Below are positions 1 through 7,162 of a stretch of 64,000 nucleotides of DNA, one piece after another (position 1 is the stretch's first letter; each line of letters starts with the position of its first letter). Position numbers and translations under genes: made by a program. The notes beneath the pieces were generated by a model. That model was not told the origin of the DNA and ran no database searches. It saw nothing but the letters and a program-made list of their open reading frames with translations. Source of the DNA: HGM04593 sp045631905 (lineage in GTDB: Bacteria; Bacteroidota; Bacteroidia; Bacteroidales; Bacteroidaceae). Location: positions 37,367-101,366 of the forward strand of contig JAZQVO010000037.1 in assembly GCA_045631905.1 (NCBI GenBank). The letters are read 5' to 3'.

Positions 1-2603
1 ATAACATTACTGAGCGTGTATATTTGTTGAAGTTCAACCATACCAAACGATATGTCGGCCATTATCGCCATTACAACCAAAACAACCAACAACGATGAGT
101 GTGACTTTGGTGCGGGAGGAGCATTAGTTACAGATTCGCACTTACTATGTTGTTTTTCACTTTTACTATATTCCTTTTCGCGCATCAATATGAGCCACTC
201 TATCGAAAGCATTGCAGCCAACAATAAAACAAAGGTAAAAAGTTCGTTTGACAGAACCAACATTATAATAAGAAACCAAAACAGCAAATACATTTTGTTA
301 TGGCTATAAAAACGTGATATTTTTCGGCGAATAGGCCTTATAATCCAACATATATACGAAATTATTACAATAATCTCTATAAGAGGGCTGGGAATATTGT
401 CACGAATTTTATTTCTTATCTCCTTCACTATATCGAAAAAGCCACAAATATTACCATGAGTTTTATTTATAAAATTACGTACATTATCATAATAGTGATT
501 TATGGTATCGCAGGTGGCATTCTCCGTCTTTTGTTCAATTACAGGCTTATATTCCTCTTCATGAGTCCTCGTTCCTATTGAGTCATAAACAGCCAATGAG
601 CTTCTGCATAAAACAGCCAATAAGCCCTCGCCTATTGTATCGCCTAATAAAACATTAGCCTTTTGCACATCGTCAATTGCCCAGACATGCTCTTTTAAAG
701 CCATAAACTTAGTCTGTTTTATGCTGTTTTTAAAAGAATCGTGAGCAATAGTATTAATCTTAAACAGCAAGAAGAATGCCGATATAACAAATACTATAAA
801 CGCAAACTTTGTTGCGTTTCTATCTCTCCTTATCGAATTACGAAGAATCTCATTATACCTCTTGTTCAAGGCATATTTTACACTGTCGAAGAAAGGACCA
901 TGTATCAATTTTGCTTCGAATACCGTTTCAATCTTGTTATATCCTTCTCTTTTCAGCCTTATCTTACCATAATCGTCAATTTCGGTCAAATACTTTTTCT
1001 CTATACCTTTACCGTTACTAACAGATGTATTATAGGCACTCGAAAAAAAGAAGTCCTTGTTCACGCCATAGAACAAACAAACAATCTCAAATGCACTTCT
1101 CTCGGCATCGGTTATATTATCGTCGGAATATATGATTGTCAAGCAGTTGGATAGGTCCTTTAACCTCTCTTTCTTACAATCGGGAATATTTACCAAAAAA
1201 TCTTTTACAAACTGCTTCCAACTGCCTGATAAGTTTTGCCTACCGTTTTTCTTTAAAACTTCTATTATTTCACTTATTTGCTCTCTCTTTAATGAATAGT
1301 CGCGCATACCTATGTGATATAGCTCGACCTCCTCTTTTCCGCCAAGGTCACCATCGACAAAAGCCATCGAACAAACAAGACCAAAACGTGCTTTTTTATC
1401 AACGAGAAACGACTCGTTCCTAGATAGAATACGCTTTATTCTACCAACAGTACGATACCTGTTCTTTATTCTATCTATGATATCCCAATCGTCGTGCTCC
1501 ACATAAAAGGCTTGCAACTCGGAAAGGAGAGAATGATAGTCGTCTCTTTTAACATTATATATAACCGAGCATATCTTAAACAACAGCTCTTCGTTGATGT
1601 TCACTTTTTCATCGGCCCATATAATATTGAATAGGTCAAATATCAGGTTGGCCTTAAAGGAATACGAAGTTACATTGTAGCGAAATACCATATTCCAATA
1701 ATTCTCGAACTCCATGTCGCGCATGAGGCCGGTTTGTTGCACTTTGTAGAGTTCTTTATCATCGTTATTTCGCTCCTCTATCCTTATTACAGCTTTCAAA
1801 TAGTTGCTTCTGTTGCCCAACATTTTAAGATCGACATATTCCACATCGAAACATTCGAGTATGTGATTATTGCTCATTATAAAATCGACCAAAACATCAC
1901 ATTGCTTTCTCAACAAACCCAGCCCGTCGCCCAAATCGCCTTTCAAAGAATTAACAATCCTACTTATGTACCCGAACATTATTGTTTTCAACCACCTGCG
2001 ACCGTTTATATCCAAGATACCCATTTTAATACACACAAAATCGAAGAATAAATTCTCCTCTTCCGAGACTTTTCCATCGGCGTGTATAATGTAGGCGATG
2101 TCATATAGCATTCTCACTATACGCTCTATCTTTTTTCTATTGGTTTTGCTAATACACTTACTTTCGCCCTTCTTGCTTTCGCCCATATCAGCAATACCGT
2201 CAATAGATTTGGAAATTTTCGCTAAAAGACGGACAACCATCTCTTTCTCAGCCTCACTCAACCCTTTTAGAACATCTGTTTTATAAGATTCAAAAGCCAA
2301 TCGGCTTTCTTGCTTGTAAGAACAATCATGTTTCTTTTCCAATTTAGCTATTATATCGGCAATGTGTTTGCTGTTTACCCCTCTGCCTTTACCAATTGAC
2401 CAAAGGATTGCTTTTTCATTGTCTCCCATTTTATTGTTGTTACCCTTTAAAACCAAGGCACAGCAACAACGAAAAGCGTCCAACTGTTTCTCTTTCTCGG
2501 CTGATGAGAAAAAAACACAAAGTTTGTTAATTAATTCAACAAACCAAAAACAGCATTTTAAAGTGAAAGACTTTAACTTATAAAGTGTTTTCTTAATATT
2601 CAT
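1..2603 (-). CDS. Large membrane protein with repeated TerB-like modules (3' end outside window)
   Basis: Reading the minus strand from the ATG at 2603 gives 867 codons without a stop to the left window edge, so the C-terminus is missing. Four acidic helical modules look like TerB (tellurite-resistance-like) units, each with an Asp-rich 'ADGKVSEEE'-type motif: near residues 163-200 (HADGKVSEEE), 318-352 (WADEKVNINEE), 407-445 (FVDGDLGGKEE) and 487-520 (YSDDNITDAE). A fifth, degenerate one may lie at 41-90. Hydrophobic segments follow at about 598-617, 738-757, 771-803 (probably two) and 837-855. The predicted layout is a large cytoplasmic repeat region followed by a multi-pass membrane domain. 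It starts 33 nt after a lipoprotein gene and is probably co-transcribed with it. Base composition is AT-richer than in the flanking core genes. TerB domains are known in stress and phage-defence gene sets, but the function here is unknown. Confidence 0.8.
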   Translation of the reverse strand, partial: MNIKKTLYKLKSFTLKCCFWFVELINKLCVFFSSAEKEKQLDAFRCCCALVLKGNNNKMGDNEKAILWSIGKGRGVNSKHIADIIAKLEKKHDCSYKQESRLAFESYKTDVLKGLSEAEKEMVVRLLAKISKSIDGIADMGESKKGESKCISKTNRKKIERIVRMLYDIAYIIHADGKVSEEENLFFDFVCIKMGILDINGRRWLKTIMFGYISRIVNSLKGDLGDGLGLLRKQCDVLVDFIMSNNHILECFDVEYVDLKMLGNRSNYLKAVIRIEERNNDDKELYKVQQTGLMRDMEFENYWNMVFRYNVTSYSFKANLIFDLFNIIWADEKVNINEELLFKICSVIYNVKRDDYHSLLSELQAFYVEHDDWDIIDRIKNRYRTVGRIKRILSRNESFLVDKKARFGLVCSMAFVDGDLGGKEEVELYHIGMRDYSLKREQISEIIEVLKKNGRQNLSGSWKQFVKDFLVNIPDCKKERLKDLSNCLTIIYSDDNITDAERSAFEIVCLFYGVNKDFFFSSAYNTSVSNGKGIEKKYLTEIDDYGKIRLKREGYNKIETVFEAKLIHGPFFDSVKYALNKRYNEILRNSIRRDRNATKFAFIVFVISAFFLLFKINTIAHDSFKNSIKQTKFMALKEHVWAIDDVQKANVLLGDTIGEGLLAVLCRSSLAVYDSIGTRTHEEEYKPVIEQKTENATCDTINHYYDNVRNFINKTHGNICGFFDIVKEIRNKIRDNIPSPLIEIIVIISYICWIIRPIRRKISRFYSHNKMYLLFWFLIIMLVLSNELFTFVLLLAAMLSIEWLILMREKEYSKSEKQHSKCESVTNAPPAPKSHSSLLVVLVVMAIMADISFGMVELQQIYTLSNV

Positions 2604-2636
2604 AAAGCAACAGGTAATATAAAATTAATACATATA

Positions 2637-3155
2637 TTATTTTTGCAAATTCTCGATTACGCCCTCTATTATGCCACCCGCTTTCTCTACCACATCTTCT
2701 AAATCGCCTTGTAAATCGTACTCCAAATAGTTGCCAACAAATTGGGTAGCATCTTCTACGTCCTCACTCAAATCGTTCTCAACAAACTCCTTTATTTCTT
2801 TTATTATTGATTTGCAATCGACACCTTTCACTGCACCTACAGAACGATAATAACCATACTTTGCCAATAATTTCCCTATCTTCAATTTCTCGGAAAGGGT
2901 AAACTCCGATTCAAATTTTTCGTAATACTCACCCGTATATTTGTCTATTATCTCATCACGCTGGGCCCAATCTTTCTCGACAAAACCATCACGAGCCTTA
3001 CTGACATCTACAATCAAATTATCCAACTTTTCCAGATACGCCTCTTTTGAACGAGGAGTAGAGCAGGAGAACAGGAACAAAGGGGTAACTAAGAGGAATA
3101 ACTTGAATAATATCCTTCTGACCGATAACATATTTATATATTTACGAAACAACAT
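2637..3155 (-). CDS. Small lipoprotein, DUF6565-like
   Basis: The 172-residue product has a hydrophobic signal segment ending in the lipobox LFSC (Cys31), so it should be a lipid-anchored envelope protein. The mature part is helical and highly acidic, with the elements SKEAYLEKLDNL, DWAQRD and SEKLKIGKLLAKYG. This pattern resembles the Bacteroidales family DUF6565; that assignment is from memory and needs a profile search. A second in-frame ATG at 3131 would give a more standard 23-residue signal peptide and may be the real start. A perfect -7 element (TATATTTG on the minus strand, 3209-3202) lies about 50 nt upstream. The gene is followed after 33 nt by the TerB-repeat membrane protein on the same strand, which suggests an operon. 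Function unknown. Confidence 0.75.
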   Translation of the reverse strand: MLFRKYINMLSVRRILFKLFLLVTPLFLFSCSTPRSKEAYLEKLDNLIVDVSKARDGFVEKDWAQRDEIIDKYTGEYYEKFESEFTLSEKLKIGKLLAKYGYYRSVGAVKGVDCKSIIKEIKEFVENDLSEDVEDATQFVGNYLEYDLQGDLEDVVEKAGGIIEGVIENLQK

Positions 3156-3316
3156 TATTACTTAACCATTCAACAGCGGGCACACAGACTCGCGACAGTC
3201 GCAAATATAGCGACAAACGAGCGAGAAACATGAAGTTTACTTTAATGTTTTTCACAGCGAGTGCAGTATATATTCGATTTTTTTATCAAATATATTAATA
3301 AATATTAAATCGGGAC

Positions 3317-3347
3317 AAAAAAAAGGAGAGAAACTTTGTTTCTCTCC
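3317..3347 (-). terminator. Rho-independent terminator of tRNA-fMet
   Basis: On the minus strand a perfect 10-bp stem (arms 3338-3347 and 3325-3334, 3-nt loop) is followed by eight T residues. It lies 9 nt past the 3' end of the tRNA. Confidence 0.9.
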
Positions 3348-3355
3348 TAAATTAG

Positions 3356-3427
3356 TAGCGGGGGAAGGGATCGAACCTCCGGCCTTTGGGTTATGAGCCC
3401 AACGAGCTACCACTGCTCCACCCCGCG
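3356..3427 (-). tRNA. Initiator tRNA-fMet(CAU)
   Basis: The 72-nt minus-strand sequence folds into a full cloverleaf with anticodon loop CTCATAA (anticodon CAU). Two initiator hallmarks are visible: three consecutive G:C pairs at the base of the anticodon stem (GGG/CCC), and a non-Watson-Crick first pair of the acceptor stem (C1 opposite U72, where E. coli has C1/A72). The CCA end is not encoded. A strong promoter (3449-3480) and a terminator (3317-3347) flank it, so it is a single-gene transcript. Confidence 0.95.
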
Positions 3428-3448
3428 ATGCGGTTTTTAAAACTGATG

Positions 3449-3480
3449 CAAAGGTATAGCTTTTATTTCGAACTACCAAA
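3449..3480 (-). promoter_or_regulatory. Promoter of tRNA-fMet, Bacteroidota type
   Basis: On the minus strand TTTG (3480-3477) and TACCTTTG (3456-3449) are separated by 20 nt. This matches the Bacteroides primary-sigma consensus TTTG / 19-21 nt / TAnnTTTG and sits about 22 nt before the tRNA 5' end. Confidence 0.85.
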
Positions 3481-3539
3481 TATTTTCGCCACTTTTTCTC
3501 CACAAACAACATTTTTACCCAATTTTAAGACTTTTTTCA

Positions 3540-3570
3540 TTGCACAAATGTGCACAAATGTGTAATTTTG
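3540..3570 (+). promoter_or_regulatory. Promoter of the tetR-rluA pair with a palindrome in the spacer
   Basis: TTG (3540-3542), a 20-nt spacer and TAATTTTG (3563-3570) form a full Bacteroidota promoter 16 nt before the tetR start. The spacer is a tandem 10-nt repeat (TGCACAAATG twice, 3541-3560). It contains the inverted repeat TGCAC-AAAT-GTGCA (3541-3554), a plausible operator for autorepression by the TetR protein. Confidence 0.75.
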
Positions 3571-3586
3571 CAAAAAATATAACCCT

Positions 3587-4186
3587 ATGCCACAACTCGA
3601 TACAAGAGACCAAATTATAAAAGTCGCTCGTAAACTCTTTGCAAAGCAAGGTATAGACAATGTAACGATGAGCGATGTTGCAACTGCCGCCAAGCGTAGC
3701 CGTCGCACTGTTTACACATATTTCCAAAGCAAAGAAGAGCTTTTGGAGGCATCTATCGAGATGGAGGTAAAAAAGGTTTCGGCGGCAATTACCAAGGTTG
3801 CACAGTCGGCCTTATCACCCGACAAAAAAATCATCAAACTGATATTTGTACGTCTGCACTCGACGCGCAGTATTGTAAAGCGAAATTGTGGTCTGCAATC
3901 GGAATATTTTAACAATTTATGGATTGTAGAGCATATAAGACGCACATTCGACGCACGAGAAATTGCCCTCTTCCGCACCATCATTGCCGAAGGCAAACAA
4001 CAAGGATTGTTCGCTGTTGAGAGCCCCGACCTTGCTGCGCGTTTTCTGCACTTTTGTCTTAAAGGTATTGAGGTACCCTACATAAACGGCATAGTGAGCA
4101 AGAACAACGACGACAAATTTGTGCAACATTTTACCGAAAAGATTGTACTTAACGCATTAGGGTACACCTTCACAACAACAAAATAA
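3587..4186 (+). CDS. TetR/AcrR-family transcriptional regulator
   Basis: The 199-residue protein has the typical TetR architecture. An N-terminal helix-turn-helix covers about residues 7-53 (TRDQIIKVARKLFAKQG, then MSDVATAAKRSRRTVYTYF and SKEELL). A variable all-helical ligand-binding half follows, and the length is normal for the family. It should be a dimeric DNA-binding repressor whose ligand cannot be predicted. Its own promoter carries a short palindrome between the -33 and -7 elements, which fits autoregulation. The next gene, a pseudouridine synthase, starts 2 nt after the stop, so the two are co-transcribed. Confidence 0.9.
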   Translation: MPQLDTRDQIIKVARKLFAKQGIDNVTMSDVATAAKRSRRTVYTYFQSKEELLEASIEMEVKKVSAAITKVAQSALSPDKKIIKLIFVRLHSTRSIVKRNCGLQSEYFNNLWIVEHIRRTFDAREIALFRTIIAEGKQQGLFAVESPDLAARFLHFCLKGIEVPYINGIVSKNNDDKFVQHFTEKIVLNALGYTFTTTK

Positions 4187-4187
4187 A

Positions 4188-4862
4188 ATGAACGTACTAC
4201 ACGAAGACAACCACATAATAATAATAAACAAAGCTGCCGGAGAAATTGTACAGGGCGACAAGACAGGCGACGCTTCGCTTTGCGACAAGATGAAGACCTT
4301 CTTGAAAGAGAAATATGCAAAGCCCGGCAATGTCTTTGTGGGCCTGCCCCACCGTCTCGACCGCCCCGTAAGCGGAGTTGTGGTTTTTGCAAAGACAAGC
4401 AAGGCTCTTGAACGACTCAACGAGATGTTCCGCAACGGGAGCGTTAAAAAGATATATTGGGCAATAACCAAAAACGCCCCCATGCAACCCGAGGCCGATA
4501 TTGAAAGCTGGATTTACCGCAACGAGAAGATGAACAAAAGCTTTTCGTACCCCAAAGAGGTTAAAGGCTCGAAAAAAGCATTGCTACACTACAAACATAT
4601 AGCTTCGTCGGATAACTACAACCTCATAGAGGTAGAGCTGAAAACAGGCCGACACCACCAGATACGTTGCCAACTATCATCGATAGGTTGCCCCATAAAA
4701 GGCGACTTAAAGTATGGTGCAAAACGCTCGAACCCCGATGGCAGTATATCGCTACATGCCCGATACATCGAATTTATTCACCCCGTATCGAAAGAACTTA
4801 TACAAGTAACAGCCCCTCTGCCGGCCGACAAGTTATGGCAAAGCTTCGGTAAACGAGATTGA
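4188..4862 (+). CDS. RluA-family pseudouridine synthase
   Basis: This 224-residue protein has the RluA-family catalytic motif HRLDRPVSG with the nucleophilic Asp58, the NKAAGEIVQ element near the N-terminus and the later motif ELKTGRHHQIRCQL (about residues 148-161). It should convert specific uridines in rRNA or tRNA to pseudouridine. There is no N-terminal S4 RNA-binding domain, so it resembles the short RluA/TruC-like forms; the target base cannot be read from the sequence. The start lies 2 nt after tetR in one transcription unit. It converges with the M16 peptidase gene, and a small inverted repeat (gattgag/ctcaatc, 4857-4878) covers both stop codons. Confidence 0.88.
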   Translation: MNVLHEDNHIIIINKAAGEIVQGDKTGDASLCDKMKTFLKEKYAKPGNVFVGLPHRLDRPVSGVVVFAKTSKALERLNEMFRNGSVKKIYWAITKNAPMQPEADIESWIYRNEKMNKSFSYPKEVKGSKKALLHYKHIASSDNYNLIEVELKTGRHHQIRCQLSSIGCPIKGDLKYGAKRSNPDGSISLHARYIEFIHPVSKELIQVTAPLPADKLWQSFGKRD

Positions 4863-4872
4863 GCGCAAGCCC

Positions 4873-6111
4873 TCAATCTTTCATCTTCTTATAGTACAAC
4901 ACCGAGCTGTTTCCGCGTCTGAAAAGTTCCCTTGCCATACGTTTCACTTGCACCGCAGTTACCGAGCGATAACGTGCCACCTCTCCGTTATGCAGGTTAG
5001 CATCTCCACGCAACTCGGCTATGGCAAGGTTACCGGCAAGGTTCTCGCCTCCCATGTTTTTAAAATAAAAATCAGACTCAAAGCGGTTTTTAACCTTTTC
5101 GAGTTCTTCGGCCGGGACCTCATGCTCTTTAAGTTCATCGAGTTCCTCCCACAAAGCCTTCTCGGCAGCCTCCATGGAGACACCTGTTGCCACACGCGAA
5201 TATATCCAGAAGAGGCCGGGGTGCTCACTGCCCGATATAAAAGCATCAATCTTTGAAAAGAGTTTTTTCTCCTTTACAAGACGTGTTAGCAAGCGCCCCG
5301 AATAACCGTTTGAAAGAATATCCGATATCACATCACAGGTATAATACCCATCGTCGGCACGGCCACCCATGTGAAACGCCATGTAGAGAGCATTTTCGGG
5401 CACCATGCGATAAACGGTCTTGCGACGCATGCGCTCCTGACGAGGCTCGACAGGCAAGCAAGGAGCATCATACCCCTGTGCCGGTATTTGCCCGAACCAC
5501 TTTTCGCTCCACTCCATCACCTGCTCAAAAGGAACATCGCCCACAACAACAAGAACAGCATTATCGGGGGCATAAAAACGCTTATAAAAAGAGCGCAACA
5601 CCTTTAAGGGGACATTTGCAATATGCTCCACCTTGCGACCTATGGTAGACCAGCGATAAGGGTGTTTTTTATAGGCCATCTCGCGCAAAATCATACTCAC
5701 ATCGCCGTATGGCCTGTTCAAATTGCCCTGTTTAAACTCCTCGATAACCACGTTGCGTTGCACATCGACCTTTGTGGCACATAGCGACATATTCTGCATG
5801 CGGTCGCTCTCCAACCAAAAAGCAAGCTCGGCATTCTGTTTGGGAAGAGCTATGTAGTAATTGGTAATATCGTTATTTGTATAAGCATTATTTTCGCCGC
5901 CGGCACGCTCTATGGGCTCATCAAAATCGGGCACATTTTTTGTACCCTCAAACATAAGATGCTCGAAGAGGTGGGCTATACCCGTATATTCATACTCCTC
6001 GTTTTTTGAACCTACCGCATAAAGCACATTCACATACACCACCTGAGAGTTCTCTTTACAGCAGTGCACAACACGCAACCCGTTGGCAAGAACGGCTCTA
6101 TTTATTTTCAT
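4873..6111 (-). CDS. M16-family zinc metallopeptidase (pitrilysin/processing-peptidase type)
   Basis: The 412-residue protein carries the inverted zinc motif HLFEH at 47-51 and the third zinc-ligand glutamate in VVIEEF (124/125), so this half of the M16 fold is catalytically complete. The length fits a single-unit (about 45 kDa) M16B peptidase that works as a dimer or with a partner. No signal peptide is visible, so a cytoplasmic or processing role is likely. Its start overlaps the 3' end of the cyclophilin gene by 14 nt, which indicates translational coupling. The substrate is unknown. Confidence 0.9.
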   Translation of the reverse strand: MKINRAVLANGLRVVHCCKENSQVVYVNVLYAVGSKNEEYEYTGIAHLFEHLMFEGTKNVPDFDEPIERAGGENNAYTNNDITNYYIALPKQNAELAFWLESDRMQNMSLCATKVDVQRNVVIEEFKQGNLNRPYGDVSMILREMAYKKHPYRWSTIGRKVEHIANVPLKVLRSFYKRFYAPDNAVLVVVGDVPFEQVMEWSEKWFGQIPAQGYDAPCLPVEPRQERMRRKTVYRMVPENALYMAFHMGGRADDGYYTCDVISDILSNGYSGRLLTRLVKEKKLFSKIDAFISGSEHPGLFWIYSRVATGVSMEAAEKALWEELDELKEHEVPAEELEKVKNRFESDFYFKNMGGENLAGNLAIAELRGDANLHNGEVARYRSVTAVQVKRMARELFRRGNSSVLYYKKMKD

Positions 6112-6988
6112 CTTCGAGAAGGGTAACTTTCTTTATAACAACATCTTTAAGCGGACGCTCGTGAACATCAAAATCGACAGCCGATATAGCCTCAACAACC
6201 TCGATACCTTCGACAACCTCGCCGAACACAGTGTAGTAGCCATCGAGATGGAAGGCTCCACCCACCTCTTTGTACCCGCGACGTTGCTCCTCGGTGTATG
6301 CAAAACTTTTGCCTGCCATAGCCGAGTCGGTCTTTTCGCTGAACATGTGAATCATCTCGTTAAGTTCACGTTTTTTGCTTGCGTTCTTCTTGCTCTCGGC
6401 ATACAGCTTGTTTATCTTCTCGGAGTAGGGTTTTTGCAGGCTCTCATACATGAGACGGCGCAAGGTTTTGTTATACTTTGCCTCTTGTGCGTTAAGGTTT
6501 TTATCGAACACCTTTTTACCTGTAATGATATAAAACTGACAGCCCGAGGAGGATATACCGGGTTTAAGGCTCGCAGCCGACAAAGCTCCACGTTTGTGCC
6601 AATGTTTTGTTATATCGACCTCCATGGGAACGCCATAACTTACCTCGGTGGTACCCAACTTGGTACCCTTCTTTGCACCCTTGCTCTTGGGGTCGCCGGC
6701 CTGAATCATAAAATCCTGCGACACGCGGAAGAATAGTTGCCCGTCGTAGAAGCCGTTTTTCACAAGATTTACAAAATTCTTGCGATGGAGAGGCGTATCC
6801 TTGTAAAGCAACAATTTGATATTACCCATAGAGGTCTCCATGAGCACATATTGGTCGCAGTCGGGGCTATCTTCGTTCAACTGTTTTATACCAAACTCTG
6901 ATTTTGCGCTATCGCCCTGTGTGCCCGAGCAGGCTGTAAACAGAGCAAACGCAACTAAAAAAACAGATAATTTCAAAACCTTCTTCAT
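6098..6988 (-). CDS. Lipoprotein cyclophilin-type peptidyl-prolyl isomerase
   Basis: The ATG at 6988 gives 296 residues starting MKKVLKLSVFL, with lipobox FTAC; the longer reading frame begins with TTG and is unlikely. The mature part is a cyclophilin domain: HRKNFVNLVKNGFYDG, FFRVSQDFMIQAGDP, then SSGCQFYIITG and finally YTVFGEVVEG. About 85 residues, mostly charged helix, are inserted between the last two conserved blocks. It should be a lipid-anchored periplasmic or outer-membrane foldase. A -7 element (TATCTTTG, 7023-7016) lies about 28 nt upstream. It overlaps and probably leads the M16 peptidase gene, and is divergent from tamB. Confidence 0.88.
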   Translation of the reverse strand: MKKVLKLSVFLVAFALFTACSGTQGDSAKSEFGIKQLNEDSPDCDQYVLMETSMGNIKLLLYKDTPLHRKNFVNLVKNGFYDGQLFFRVSQDFMIQAGDPKSKGAKKGTKLGTTEVSYGVPMEVDITKHWHKRGALSAASLKPGISSSGCQFYIITGKKVFDKNLNAQEAKYNKTLRRLMYESLQKPYSEKINKLYAESKKNASKKRELNEMIHMFSEKTDSAMAGKSFAYTEEQRRGYKEVGGAFHLDGYYTVFGEVVEGIEVVEAISAVDFDVHERPLKDVVIKKVTLLEDENK

Positions 6989-7162
6989 ATTTATCTTATT
7001 AGTCAGCAAACAATGCAAAGATAGAATTTATTTGGATAATAGGAAGTAATAAAAGGGAAAAGATAACAAAAGAAGTAGCTGCGCAAAAGCAACAGGCTAT
7101 TTAAGAAAAGTTATACATAAAAAACAACGGCGTTGATATTTTTTTTATTACTTTGCAAGATT

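Noticed and set aside
52..2583. Plus-strand open frames of 60-140 codons in the left region
   Set aside because: They are antisense to the 867-codon minus-strand frame, have no promoter or recognisable domain, and their translations are low-complexity.
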